Positions 17,281 to 26,284 of a DNA stretch of 64,000 nucleotides are shown piece by piece. A model generated the notes under the pieces. It searched no databases and was not told where the DNA came from. It saw nothing but the letters and a program-made list of their open reading frames with translations. Source of the stretch: DUPQ01 sp964563155 (GTDB lineage: Bacteria > Bacillota > Clostridia > DUPQ01). The DNA is taken from the NCBI GenBank assembly GCA_964563155.1, contig CAZLVL010000002.1, positions 1 to 64,000 on the forward strand, given 5' to 3'. How positions within the stretch are numbered: the first letter of the stretch is position 1; each line of letters begins with the position of its first letter. The position numbers and the translations under genes were made by a program.

Positions 17281-18095
17281 TTACCATATTCGAATATGAA
17301 TATTTGATATCAAACATGAGTAGCCTGGCATCTTAAGTATTATAATACCATTATTTAGGCCAATATGCATAATAATTTCATGTAACAACAAACTTAAAAT
17401 TCCTCCTATTTTACCTGCATCCAGATCTACTTGTTGGCTTATTTTCCCTAATCTATTTAATAAAAAACTATCAACCTGAACATAATCTCGAACTATTAAA
17501 GATATCGTAGATTGACTCTTTACAACCACCCAAAATCTTTCCTTTGAACATTGATTGCCCTTTTAATAATTCAAAGCCAGTATTTTGGTAACTTTACATC
17601 TCAGTACCAACAGCATTTTCAGTAAAGTCTTCTCTCTCCTGATACCTTACATCACTTGGGCGTATTTCCTTAATTTTCCTGTAGCAATCAATTCTTCAAA
17701 ATACTTTGTCCATAAAATGTCTTAATACCAACTTTATTGAGCATAAAATGATTCATCGTTGCATCAGGGAATCCTAAAAAGATTTTCTGATTAGCAACCT
17801 TTTTTAACTCGTTGTTTTCAAAAAGATAAGGTAATAATCTATAAGTATCTTCGCCACCGATAGTACACAAAATCATATCAATCGAATCATCCATAAAGGC
17901 AGATAATAAGTATTGAGCTCTGCTTTCAGGATAGTTTTTTATAAATTCAACACCTTTAAGTGCATGAGGTAAAAACTCAATTTCAATACCATATTGCTTT
18001 AATCTTTCCAATCCAATATCTAATTTGTGTTTGATAAAATTTTCTCCCATAATACCACTAGATAAACTTACAATCCCAATTTTTTCAACTTTCAT
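17281..18095 (-). pseudogene. Decayed S66 (LdcA/MccF-type) LD-carboxypeptidase
   Basis: Residues 1-120 read well as an S66 N-terminus (MKVEKIGIVSLSSGIMGEN, then CTIGGEDT), but the nucleophile block GFSDTT reads GFPDAT, so the Ser is lost. The frame stops at 17688. About 20 codons then appear deleted. The next frame reads EELIATGK and an adjacent frame reads KIKEIRPSDVRYQE, consistent with one lost A in an A run. A TAA interrupts at ENAVGTEM, and the frame continues GFELLKGQSMFKGKILGGC and ESIYDIFNSSR. A third frame follows, ending near 17281. These alignments were made by eye from family memory. Confidence 0.85.
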
Positions 18096-18179
18096 ATTTC
18101 CTTCTAGAGTACTGTGTACAATATGTAATTTTTGAATAACCTCTTCAAACTTAGGGTTACTGTTCTACTTAGATTTTCC

Positions 18180-18467
18180 TCAGTCAAGCACTTTCCAATA
18201 ACCAGTTTTCTTTGAACCAATTCTTTCTATATATCCATTTATGCGAAGAAAAGCTAAGTTATTCTCTATCGCAGTTTCACTAACAGAGAGGAATAATGCC
18301 AATTCTGCAATCGTGATATTCGGATTATCCCTCATCTCAGAAAGGATTTTCTGTCTTCGTAGATTTAGTTTCTTTCTGCTATCAGTATCCCCAACTTTAT
18401 TCCCAACTTTATTCCCAACTGTCTGAATTCTATTAAATGGTACACTACCTCTTAAATCATTAGCCAT
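18180..18467 (-). pseudogene. C-terminal fragment of an AlbA/AAA-4-type ATP-binding regulator
   Basis: The open frame has 95 residues. A short NKVGNKVG repeat is followed by a winged helix (NPNITIAELALFLSVSETAI, ending GYWKVLD). This matches the C-terminal tail of larger proteins with an N-terminal Schlafen/AlbA-like domain. That N-terminal domain is absent here and upstream is AT-rich noncoding sequence. It could still be expressed as a small HTH protein, but a remnant is more likely next to the S66 pseudogene. Confidence 0.6.
18390..18420. repeat. 12-base tandem repeat, 2.6 copies, inside the HTH fragment
   Basis: CCCAACTTTATT occurs at 18390-18401 and 18402-18413, with a partial copy CCCAACT to 18420. 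On the minus strand it encodes the VGNK repeat. The 12-base unit keeps the frame, which fits slippage inside a once-functional gene. Confidence 0.8.
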
Positions 18468-18858
18468 ACTCCATATAGTCAGGTGTATCTCAATTTTAAA
18501 TCATATCTAGCACATTATGAATAGCACCATTTAATAATGTACTAACTTTTTATTCTATCCACATCACACAATTATTTATTCTTGCAAGCGGATAATTATA
18601 TTTACAAAAAAGATCATTGCCCTCTTAAGTTTGTATTGTATGGTTTATATATTAACAAAATGAATTAAATTTTTATACTCTTCCTATTTGAATAGCATAT
18701 TATAAATAGTTTTTTATGGTTCAGTTATATCATTATGTTGTTAATATAATAAAATAATTTTACTTTAAATAAAAAATAAGCCTACTTTCAGTAAAAAGTA
18801 GGCCCTATAATGTGCTTTAATTGCAATTCTGTTGTTTTTTGCTTAGATACTCTATTTC
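18468..18858. other. AT-rich gene-free stretch with terminator
   Basis: These 391 bases lie between the HTH fragment and the lyase-like gene. Apart from the terminator at its right end I see no RNA gene, repeat or clear promoter. A short minus-strand run near 18490-18530 reads like protein (LLNGAIHNVLDMI then stop) and could be another remnant, but it is too short to assign. Confidence 0.5.
18763..18806 (-). terminator. Rho-independent terminator of the lyase-like gene
   Basis: GCCTACTTT and AAAGTAGGC (18780-18803) form a perfect nine-pair stem. On the minus strand it is followed by TTATTTTTTATTT. It lies 55 bases past the stop at 18859 and closes the transcript that comes from ecfT and the ROK kinase. 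Confidence 0.88.
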
Positions 18859-20478
18859 TTAGCCACCAATAATCTCAAACTCTTTATCTATATGAGTAAA
18901 GTCAGTGTAGTAAACTGTAAAGGCATCCTTACAAGGAGGAATAGATCCTCTCATGTTCTTATGGTAGGTATGCTTTGAAAAGGCATTTGTTAGAGTTAAT
19001 TTGTCCTTATCTTGTTTTAATTCTATTTGGTCAGCATTTACACTTAAATTTCCGTTGACTGGTCCAACAAGGTCCATTCCGTTATATCTTACATCTACTG
19101 GGGCCATGGTACAAAACTCTATTTTGCAAGGAACATTGTCACAACCTTCTGTTTTAACCCTAACCTTAACTCTGTCATCCTCAATCTTAACAGTTACGGT
19201 GTATTCTAAATCAACCTCATTATTAATAGGTCTTAGACTGTGGTCCATTTCCTTCCAAACAGTAGTTGGTGGTTTTGTAGGCATAGGGTCAATATATTTA
19301 CCATGGGCCTTCATCTTCATTTGATAGGTTTTTTCACCAATTTCTTCTATACTTTCAGGTTTGAACTGAGCTACTGCAAAAAAGGATGCACATATTCTAA
19401 CCCTACATCTTAAAGCTCCTTTTTGGATATGTAAAAAACTAGGAGACCTTTGTAATATGGATACAGAAAAGTCATCTTTTCTAAATCTAACTATATCCTT
19501 ATGGAAAAAGTGATAGCTTTCAGGATAAGGCTCTAGTACAGGGTCATATTCTTTTAGCTCTGGATAAAGCATATAAATGGAAAGTAAGCCTAGGCCTCTT
19601 CCATATTCTTTCATAGCTTCTTGGTATATACGGTCAGCCATAAAAGCATATTGAGCATTTTTAGTGATGTATGACATATGCATATAGGTGTAGTAGAAAT
19701 AGTAGAACTTGGTTAGGGCATAAATATCAGTGTCATTTCTATCTTGTCTATTAGAGTTGGCTGTAAAGGCTGTAAAATCTGGGTCAATGTACATAAACAT
19801 TAAATCCATGTTTTTCTTTGCATATTCTAGATACTGCTCATCTTTGGTTTCTAGATAGATGTTCATAAAGGAAGTATCACACACTTCATTGTAGTGGGGG
19901 GATCTTTCGGTGTATTCACCATTTTCATCCATGTCTATTCCTTCATTTAAAAAGGCAAAGGCCTTTTCCTTTAGCTTTTCCATCTTTACAATGTCATAGA
20001 CCATAAGCATGGCAGCTGCTCCAATCCACCTATGGTTGGGAGTATGAACTCCTCCATTTATTAAGGAGTAGCCAAGTTTTGGTAAGTATTCCCTATATCT
20101 TCTTAAAAAGTCTAGGTCCACATCTCTTTTTGCATACTTTTCAATTACTCTATAGGCTCTTGCCATATAGATTGCTTCAAAAAGAGGTGGCGTGAAAAAA
20201 TTGCTTTCCATCATGTCTATTGTGTAATTAGGCCTATGTTTAGTATTAATATAGTCTAAAATACCATTCATGATTTCTAGCAATCTTTGGTCTTGGAAAT
20301 ACATGCAATCTTCGCAAAAATATGCGGATGCTAGTGTTTCTAGTGTTGGTCCGTTATGACCATAAGAGGCATAACCATAGGAGTTTCTCAGTGCCCTTAT
20401 TGTTGGATCATATAGTTTAAAAATCCATTCAATAGAAGCTTCAATCGCCTTCAAATTTCCTTGATAGTGTTTCTTCAT
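18859..20478 (-). CDS. Predicted alpha-toroid plus beta-sandwich polysaccharide lyase-like protein
   Basis: The protein has 539 residues and no signal peptide. The first about 330 residues are helical with NHRWIGAAAMLMVYD and ERSPHYNEVCDTSF blocks, which resemble the alpha-toroid of heparinase, alginate and chondroitin lyase-like enzymes. The remainder is beta-rich. I do not recognise an exact family and cannot assign a substrate. It is 5 bases downstream of the ROK kinase gene, which suggests sugar metabolism in the cytoplasm. A catalytic His/Tyr pair is plausible (H/Y in SPHYNE) but unproven. Confidence 0.65.
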   Translation of the reverse strand: MKKHYQGNLKAIEASIEWIFKLYDPTIRALRNSYGYASYGHNGPTLETLASAYFCEDCMYFQDQRLLEIMNGILDYINTKHRPNYTIDMMESNFFTPPLFEAIYMARAYRVIEKYAKRDVDLDFLRRYREYLPKLGYSLINGGVHTPNHRWIGAAAMLMVYDIVKMEKLKEKAFAFLNEGIDMDENGEYTERSPHYNEVCDTSFMNIYLETKDEQYLEYAKKNMDLMFMYIDPDFTAFTANSNRQDRNDTDIYALTKFYYFYYTYMHMSYITKNAQYAFMADRIYQEAMKEYGRGLGLLSIYMLYPELKEYDPVLEPYPESYHFFHKDIVRFRKDDFSVSILQRSPSFLHIQKGALRCRVRICASFFAVAQFKPESIEEIGEKTYQMKMKAHGKYIDPMPTKPPTTVWKEMDHSLRPINNEVDLEYTVTVKIEDDRVKVRVKTEGCDNVPCKIEFCTMAPVDVRYNGMDLVGPVNGNLSVNADQIELKQDKDKLTLTNAFSKHTYHKNMRGSIPPCKDAFTVYYTDFTHIDKEFEIIGG

Positions 20479-20483
20479 AAAAA

Positions 20484-21431
20484 TTACTCGGTTAGCATTG
20501 CTGCTCCGACAACCCCTGCATCATTACCCATTTGAGCAATAACCAATTTGGTCGCAGGTGTTTCCTCCTTCGTATATTTATATTTTTCTATATATTCCCT
20601 TAAGGGTAACAATAGCCTATCACCTTCGTTACAGACCCCTCCACCTAGGGCAATTATCTCAGGTTGGAAGATATTAACGATGTTAACCAATCCCTCTCCT
20701 ATATATTTAATATAGGTGTCACAAACTCTTTTAGCAGTTTCATCTCCCATTCTTTCAGCTTCAAAGGGAGTTCTAGCGCTTATCTTATCTAGGTTATATC
20801 CACAAGCTTCCCAAATCTTAGAGTTTTTATCTTCTAGGGCAGCTTTTCTTGTTTGAGCAACCAAGGCAGTTGCTGATGCATATGATTCATAGCAGCCTAA
20901 GCGGCCACAGGTGCAGGGCTCACCATCCATGATAAGGGTATGGTGCCCTAATTCAGATGCAGCATAATTAAAGCCACTGTAAAGTTTTTTATCTATAACT
21001 ACCCCTGAACCTACTCCTGTACCCAAAGTTATGGTTACAGAATATCCAGTATCTTTTGCAGCTCCAGATACACTTTCTGCTAAAGCAGCTACATTGGCAT
21101 CATTATCAATGTATACAGGTAAATCGAAGTACTTTTGGAGTTCTGTTCTAAAGTTTACATTTCTCATTCCCAGGTTGTTGTTATATATTAAGATACCATT
21201 GGCTTTATCTGGTGTACCTGGACAACCTACCCCTATTTTGTCAATTTCATCAAGGGAAATCTTTGATTTATCCAATAAATCTTGGCACAAGTAGGCCATA
21301 TCTTTAATGACAGCTTCATAGCCTCTTTCACTTTTAGTGGGGGTTTTATCCTTTACAACTATGTTTCCAGACTTATCTACTATTGCAGCCTTAATGGCTG
21401 TTCCTCCTAAATCTATACCAAAACTATACAT
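20484..21431 (-). CDS. ROK-family sugar kinase (glucokinase-like)
   Basis: The protein has 315 residues. The ATP-binding start GIDLGGTAIKAA lies at residues 5-16. The ROK zinc motif CTCGRLGCYE is complete, preceded by the ELGHHT block with the catalytic region. Proteins of this type phosphorylate glucose or related hexoses; the sugar is not certain. The GGAGG site lies 6 bases before the ATG. It is paired with the lyase-like gene downstream. Confidence 0.9.
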   Translation of the reverse strand: MYSFGIDLGGTAIKAAIVDKSGNIVVKDKTPTKSERGYEAVIKDMAYLCQDLLDKSKISLDEIDKIGVGCPGTPDKANGILIYNNNLGMRNVNFRTELQKYFDLPVYIDNDANVAALAESVSGAAKDTGYSVTITLGTGVGSGVVIDKKLYSGFNYAASELGHHTLIMDGEPCTCGRLGCYESYASATALVAQTRKAALEDKNSKIWEACGYNLDKISARTPFEAERMGDETAKRVCDTYIKYIGEGLVNIVNIFQPEIIALGGGVCNEGDRLLLPLREYIEKYKYTKEETPATKLVIAQMGNDAGVVGAAMLTE

Positions 21432-21460
21432 GATTTGCCTCCTTTTCTAAATACAATCTT

Positions 21461-22258
21461 TTATATTGCCAATTGAATTACAAGAGCTGACGCGACAAAA
21501 AATGCATATACTAAAAATACATAAAGGTCGCTTTTTGAATATTTGAGAACATTAATACTGGTTCTACCCTCTGAACCATTGTAGCACCTAGAATCCATGG
21601 CTGTTGCAAGGTCATCTGCTCTTTTAAAAGAGGAGATAAACAAGGGTATGAGTATAGGTATAAAGCTTTTTGTTCTTTGAATAAGATTGCCTGTACCTAT
21701 ATCAGCACCTCTTGCAGCCTGTGCTTTCATTATTTTTTCCGTCTCTTCCATAAGGGTAGGAATAAATCTTAGGGCAATGGATATCATCATGGCTATCTCT
21801 GCGGTGGGCACCTTAATGTATTTAAGAGGTAGCATTATTCTTTCTATACCTATGGTTAATACTAAAGGTGTTGTGGTAAAGGTCATAAGAGAACCTGCTG
21901 AAATTAAAAGCAGTATTCTTATGCTGACCAAGGCAGAGGTAACTAATCCTTCTTCTGTTATTTTAATAATTCCCCAAGAATAAATAGGGGTACCTTCTGC
22001 GAAAAATATATTTAAAATCATGGTAAATATTACAATGTAGATAACCGGTTTAAGACCCTTTAGAGCAAACTTCAAACTTACACCTGATACTAAAAAGGCC
22101 ATTATGATAAAAGCGGCGGCAATAAAAAGAGCATAGAAGGAATCTAAAAACAGAAGTAGAACCATTGTTAATATAGTGAGACTAATTTTAAGTCTTGGAT
22201 CAGCCCTGTGTAAAACAGAATTTCCTGGTATATATTGTCCTATGCTAATGTTGTGCAC
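21461..22258 (-). CDS. ecfT: EcfT transmembrane subunit of the ECF transporter
   Basis: The 265-residue membrane protein has the two short cytoplasmic Ala-Arg-Gly motifs of EcfT (AQAARGAD near 180, then a DDLATAMDSRCY region) that couple to the EcfA ATPases. Start is GTG behind AGGAG. In most Firmicutes ecfT directly follows ecfA2 after rplQ. Here it sits about 4.6 kb away behind bioY and a zinc-ribbon gene pair, but should still form the shared module with EcfA1A2. Confidence 0.92.
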   Translation of the reverse strand: MHNISIGQYIPGNSVLHRADPRLKISLTILTMVLLLFLDSFYALFIAAAFIIMAFLVSGVSLKFALKGLKPVIYIVIFTMILNIFFAEGTPIYSWGIIKITEEGLVTSALVSIRILLLISAGSLMTFTTTPLVLTIGIERIMLPLKYIKVPTAEIAMMISIALRFIPTLMEETEKIMKAQAARGADIGTGNLIQRTKSFIPILIPLFISSFKRADDLATAMDSRCYNGSEGRTSINVLKYSKSDLYVFLVYAFFVASALVIQLAI

Positions 22259-22327
22259 CTTTTATCTCCTTAGCCATCGGCGCCTATTATACAGAATAAA
22301 AGGTTTAAATACAATTAATTTCATTTA

Positions 22328-22789
22328 TTATTCTGCTTTTCTTTTTTTCCTTGCTAGGTATCTTTCTTTACCCTCCTGCCAATTCTTCTTTTCTTCTTGG
22401 CTTTCTAGGATAAGTCTGGGTACTTCCACTGGATTTTCATTTTCATCTAAGGCTACCATAACTAAATAGGCTTCGTTTATGAGTTTCTTTTCTCCGCTTA
22501 ACTCTTCTACATAGGACTTAACACAGACTTCCATGGAGGTCTTTCCTACATAAACTACCTTGGCTGTTAAAAGTATAGTGTCATCTGCATAGGCTGGCCC
22601 CTTAAATTCCAAAGAGTCTACTGCAACAGTTGTTACATTTCTTCCAGAATGTCTTCTTGCAGCTATGGCTGCTGTGATATCTATCCATTGCATCATCTGA
22701 CCACCAAAGAGTCTTGCATTACCATTTAGGGTCCCTTGAGTTAATATTTGAGCTTGTTCTGTATATGAATCTTTTGCATATTTTTCCAT
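22328..22789 (-). CDS. Acyl-CoA thioesterase, hotdog fold (YciA/BFIT-like)
   Basis: The protein has 153 residues. The hotdog signature is present with LFGGQMMQWIDITAAIAAR, where the Asp is the usual catalytic acid, and an Arg/His after the helix. It hydrolyses acyl-CoA thioesters; chain-length preference cannot be read. The site AAGGAGAG precedes the ATG. It lies between ecfT and the zinc-ribbon pair on the same strand. Confidence 0.9.
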   Translation of the reverse strand: MEKYAKDSYTEQAQILTQGTLNGNARLFGGQMMQWIDITAAIAARRHSGRNVTTVAVDSLEFKGPAYADDTILLTAKVVYVGKTSMEVCVKSYVEELSGEKKLINEAYLVMVALDENENPVEVPRLILESQEEKKNWQEGKERYLARKKRKAE

Positions 22790-22805
22790 CTGTCTCTCCT
22801 TTTTC

Positions 22806-23711
22806 TTAATCCAGATAACTTTTAGGCATAGATTTGAAAATAATGCTGTTTTTTTCCTGGATTACTTCTAGCATACCTGCCTTGGTTATGGTGAAGTTAA
22901 GAATATCACCTTCTGGCAGCTTTTGCATTGTAATTTTATCTATTATTGTGTCTGCACTAAGCCATTTTTGTGCTTTTTCACTCAAAGAAAACTTAGTTCT
23001 TGGGGCATAAACTGGCCTAGTGGAATCAAATACTTCTTTACTTACTAAAGTAGCCAGGTGCTGCTGAGAGTCTTTTAAATCCCACAAGACCTTGCTAATT
23101 TCATAGCCCTCTTCTGCTCCTAGGCTTATACTACTTGCAGCTAGGGTTAGAAGATTCTTTTTATTTATAAATTCATGGCTGTAGAGTTGGCTCTCTTCTT
23201 TAGTTAAAGGTGCTTCTTTCTTTTTTATCCTATCAATAACCTCTAATTGCATCATTTCAAAAATTAAGAGCTCTTTAAGACTTAATTTTAGGTTAATTTC
23301 TTCAACCTCTTCAACCTCTATGCCCACAAAGAAATCTTCATTAATCTTTTTTCCTATATCTTGATTTAAAATGGGGCTTTCTATACTAATAATATTGTGG
23401 TTAAAGTCTGGTAAAAGCCTTATCCAAAAGCTGCCATTAAAGCAATAATGGGTTGTAGCCATGTCCAAAGAGTTACTGCTTACCACACTTATTACCTTTT
23501 GTGGCCTTAAGATGGCTTGGGCTAGAACCTTACCCACCTGACTTATGACCTTTTTTTTCACCAATCCTATTTTTGCTAATTCGTTTTTACCTTGAGACAA
23601 ATCACCTTTACTAAGTTCTACATTAAATTTAGCTTGAGAAATATTATTGGGCTTTATATCGGATAAGACCAAAAAGGCTGAATATTCACTTGAACTTAAA
23701 ATATAAAACAT
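22806..23711 (-). CDS. Unknown 301-residue protein paired with a zinc-ribbon membrane protein
   Basis: No family was recognised. It has no membrane segment and no cysteine motif. The N-terminal 70 residues look like a small helical domain (SKGDLSQGKNELAKIGLV), the middle is beta-rich, and residues 130-215 are acidic and helical. An ESX-associated, EspG-like fold came to mind from the layout but nothing decisive supports it. The AGGAG site is good. It follows the large zinc-ribbon gene by 30 bases and is probably its partner. Confidence 0.6.
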   Translation of the reverse strand: MFYILSSSEYSAFLVLSDIKPNNISQAKFNVELSKGDLSQGKNELAKIGLVKKKVISQVGKVLAQAILRPQKVISVVSSNSLDMATTHYCFNGSFWIRLLPDFNHNIISIESPILNQDIGKKINEDFFVGIEVEEVEEINLKLSLKELLIFEMMQLEVIDRIKKKEAPLTKEESQLYSHEFINKKNLLTLAASSISLGAEEGYEISKVLWDLKDSQQHLATLVSKEVFDSTRPVYAPRTKFSLSEKAQKWLSADTIIDKITMQKLPEGDILNFTITKAGMLEVIQEKNSIIFKSMPKSYLD

Positions 23712-23741
23712 GTAGTCTCCTTGTATTATTTAATAGTTTGC

Positions 23742-26162
23742 CTATCCCTCAATAAAGTTTTTAATAATTAATGAGGTTTTCTCATACCTGTAACTTTGGC
23801 TAGCTGCTGCTTTTAGGGCCTTTTTAGTATATACAACCCAATACTTGGATAAATAATCCTTATCCTCTTTTGACAGCTTATCTTCAGAAATTGACTGATA
23901 AAGTTTGTTAAGGCCTTCTTGACTTTCTAAGTAATTTCCAAGATTCTTTATATTTTCAGGGGTTATCTCTTTTTTAGCAATTTTGCCCTTTAAAAAGTCT
24001 CCATATTTTCCCTTTGCCATGTTGGCATAAACATAGGAAGAATTATTACCTAAATCTGACAAAAGTAAAATCACATTTCGCAAATGTACAGAAGGGCTAG
24101 CAAGAACCCCTGCTTTAACTTCTTTTAGGGCAAAACTATTGGATATTTCTATTAAAGCATTATAGGGGGTATTGGAGGCTAAACTGTTAAAAACATAATT
24201 TGAATAAACTAGTTTCCCATTAGCTTCTTGTAAGGCATCCCCTCTTATCTTTAGGGAATAACTATCATTGTTATAGCCCATGGAGTCTAGGTTTGTCTTA
24301 AGGCCAGAGATTTCATTTTTAAACCTATCTATGGAATTTTCAATATTTAATAAATCCTTATTACTTATATTCAAATCCTTCTCTTTAGCCAAGGTCCTTA
24401 AAAGTACTTCCTTATACTTGGGCCAGCCAGCATCTACCACATCTTTAAAGCTTTCATGAAGTAAGTCATAGTCTGTTTCGCTAGGTGAATAAATAATCTT
24501 TTCTATGCTATCTTTTTGTTTTACCTTGGTTTGGTAGGTTCCATCTGCTCCTTTTTTCTTTTTCAAGGTTAAAGAACCTATAGAAATCCAGGCACATATT
24601 AGAGTTGGACCTGCCACAAAGACATTAAACAAAAGGGTTTCTATTGTCTTTTTACTTTCATTTAAATCCCCACTACCCACAAGCCAGGTTAAAAACCCAT
24701 CATAGGCATTTCTTTGTAGTCTATATACATATTCTACTCTACCCCCAAAAGAAGCCTGTATGCTAATGTGGAGTCTACAATTGTTTTTATTCAACTTTTC
24801 ATAAAGAGTATAATAATCAGGAATCTTCAAGAAGAAAACTAAGTGATCTTCTTCTTTGTATTGGTACATATTTTCACTTGAAAATATTCTGTTAGATTGA
24901 AAATAGGTAATTGTTTCTTCTTCTTTTCCTTGTTCTTTGTGAACTATATACATAGAAGTCTTTAGCTGAGAACTAATGGAAAAATCACTGTCTCCAATGT
25001 ATCGCATTCTTTGCCTTATATTTATAGCTGTTTCATTTCCTGCATATATCTTTTTAGGAGGAGGATCCCAAAAATACTCTATGTCATAATAGGTATCCAC
25101 TGAAAAGTGCTTTTTAATATATCCATTTTTTACCTCTGTATTTTCTTTAGGGTTAGCACTGGTCTCAGGATCAATTTTTATCAACTTTTCTAAGACCCAA
25201 ACTCCTTTTATCTCTGAAACACTAGGAGCAGCTAAACTTTGAAGAGGACTTAAAAGAAGGATGCCTATGATAATAAGGGGGATTATCTTTCTAAAACTCC
25301 TTTGCCTATTGGCAAAGAAAAAAGCCAGTTTGAGTATTATGTAAATAAGAAATAGGGCTAGACCTATGTAATAGGAGATAAAAGCAGACTTAAACGCAAA
25401 AGTAAATACAGCTAAGACTAGACCTGATATATAGGCTGAAATAGCTTTAAGCGGGATTGTGACCACTTTTTTTGCTATAAATATTCTTTTGTAAAGGTCC
25501 CAAATAATCCCGCTCTTTCTAGCTAAGGTTCTTAATAGAATAACTATTAAAGGAAAGATGACAATAGCATTTATTAAAGAATTATCACCACTTAACATAT
25601 TGTATGAAATAAAGGCTAAGCTCAATCCTAAAACAAAGCCATTTAAATCATCAATATTTCTAAACTTTTTCATATCTAAAAGATAAAGCTGCAAACCGCT
25701 CTTAAGACCTTTAAAAGGCTTTTGCAAGGAAAAATATGGAGCACTTATCATTACAACAAAGTAAACATACAGCATCTTTCCTGCTACTCCACCAAGAAAA
25801 CCTAAGAGGCCTCCGGTCATTGCTCCTTGAGAATAAGTTAAGAAGGCTAATAGCTGTAAAAAGAAACCTTTTACTCCATTAGTTATTAAAAGAGAGACAA
25901 TAAGCCAAACAGTTAAAAGTATAAAGACAGGTAAAAGATAGGAATTACGCCGCAAACCCTTTCTCAAGTCGGTTAAGATAGATTTTATACCTGAAAGACC
26001 TAGACGGTTTTTACTTGTTTCCCAAAAGGCTGAATGAGGTCTATTTCTTTTTGGGTCTGCATGGTCACTAACATTGACCACATCAATTGGGAAGCCACAT
26101 CTTCTGCAATATTTTGCTTTATCGGATACCTTTAATCCGCAACTCATGCAAACTTTAGACAA
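23742..26162 (-). CDS. Large zinc-ribbon polytopic membrane protein, unknown function
   Basis: The protein has about 807 residues. An N-terminal zinc ribbon (CMSCG then CRRCG) is followed by about nine hydrophobic segments between residues 75 and 315. An extracellular beta-rich domain covers about 320-495, and one more membrane helix lies near 515. A charged, helical cytoplasmic domain of about 270 residues ends the protein. The start is set at TTG 26162 because GGGAGG lies 6 bases upstream; the TTG two codons earlier abuts that site. No known family was recognised. It is transcribed with the 301-residue gene. Confidence 0.7.
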   Translation of the reverse strand: MSKVCMSCGLKVSDKAKYCRRCGFPIDVVNVSDHADPKRNRPHSAFWETSKNRLGLSGIKSILTDLRKGLRRNSYLLPVFILLTVWLIVSLLITNGVKGFFLQLLAFLTYSQGAMTGGLLGFLGGVAGKMLYVYFVVMISAPYFSLQKPFKGLKSGLQLYLLDMKKFRNIDDLNGFVLGLSLAFISYNMLSGDNSLINAIVIFPLIVILLRTLARKSGIIWDLYKRIFIAKKVVTIPLKAISAYISGLVLAVFTFAFKSAFISYYIGLALFLIYIILKLAFFFANRQRSFRKIIPLIIIGILLLSPLQSLAAPSVSEIKGVWVLEKLIKIDPETSANPKENTEVKNGYIKKHFSVDTYYDIEYFWDPPPKKIYAGNETAINIRQRMRYIGDSDFSISSQLKTSMYIVHKEQGKEEETITYFQSNRIFSSENMYQYKEEDHLVFFLKIPDYYTLYEKLNKNNCRLHISIQASFGGRVEYVYRLQRNAYDGFLTWLVGSGDLNESKKTIETLLFNVFVAGPTLICAWISIGSLTLKKKKGADGTYQTKVKQKDSIEKIIYSPSETDYDLLHESFKDVVDAGWPKYKEVLLRTLAKEKDLNISNKDLLNIENSIDRFKNEISGLKTNLDSMGYNNDSYSLKIRGDALQEANGKLVYSNYVFNSLASNTPYNALIEISNSFALKEVKAGVLASPSVHLRNVILLLSDLGNNSSYVYANMAKGKYGDFLKGKIAKKEITPENIKNLGNYLESQEGLNKLYQSISEDKLSKEDKDYLSKYWVVYTKKALKAAASQSYRYEKTSLIIKNFIEG

Positions 26163-26218
26163 GTTCAACCTCCCTTTTTTACTATATAGATTTTATCATA
26201 ATATGGTATTATTTACAT

Positions 26219-26270
26219 ACTTGAGATTTACTCAAAAAGCTTAAGCTAGGGCCTTCTATGTATCTCAAGT
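26219..26270 (+). promoter_or_regulatory. Inverted repeat in the bioY leader
   Basis: ACTTGAGAT (26219-26227) and ATCTCAAGT (26262-26270) are perfect 9-base complements, separated by 34 bases that contain the palindrome AGCTTAAGCT. The 3' arm ends just before the GAGAGGAG site of bioY, so folding could affect ribosome access. It is not a BirA-type (TTGTTAAC) operator. A -10-like TATTAT lies at 26207-26212. Confidence 0.55.
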
Positions 26271-26284
26271 GAGAGGAGATTTAA

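Noticed and set aside
17281..17529. 82-residue minus-strand frame as a separate gene
   Set aside because: Its position and content fit the decayed end of the S66 peptidase, so it is included in the pseudogene.
26190..26284. BirA operator or known riboswitch upstream of bioY
   Set aside because: No TTGTTAAC-type half-sites and no recognisable riboswitch core; only the inverted repeat is supported.
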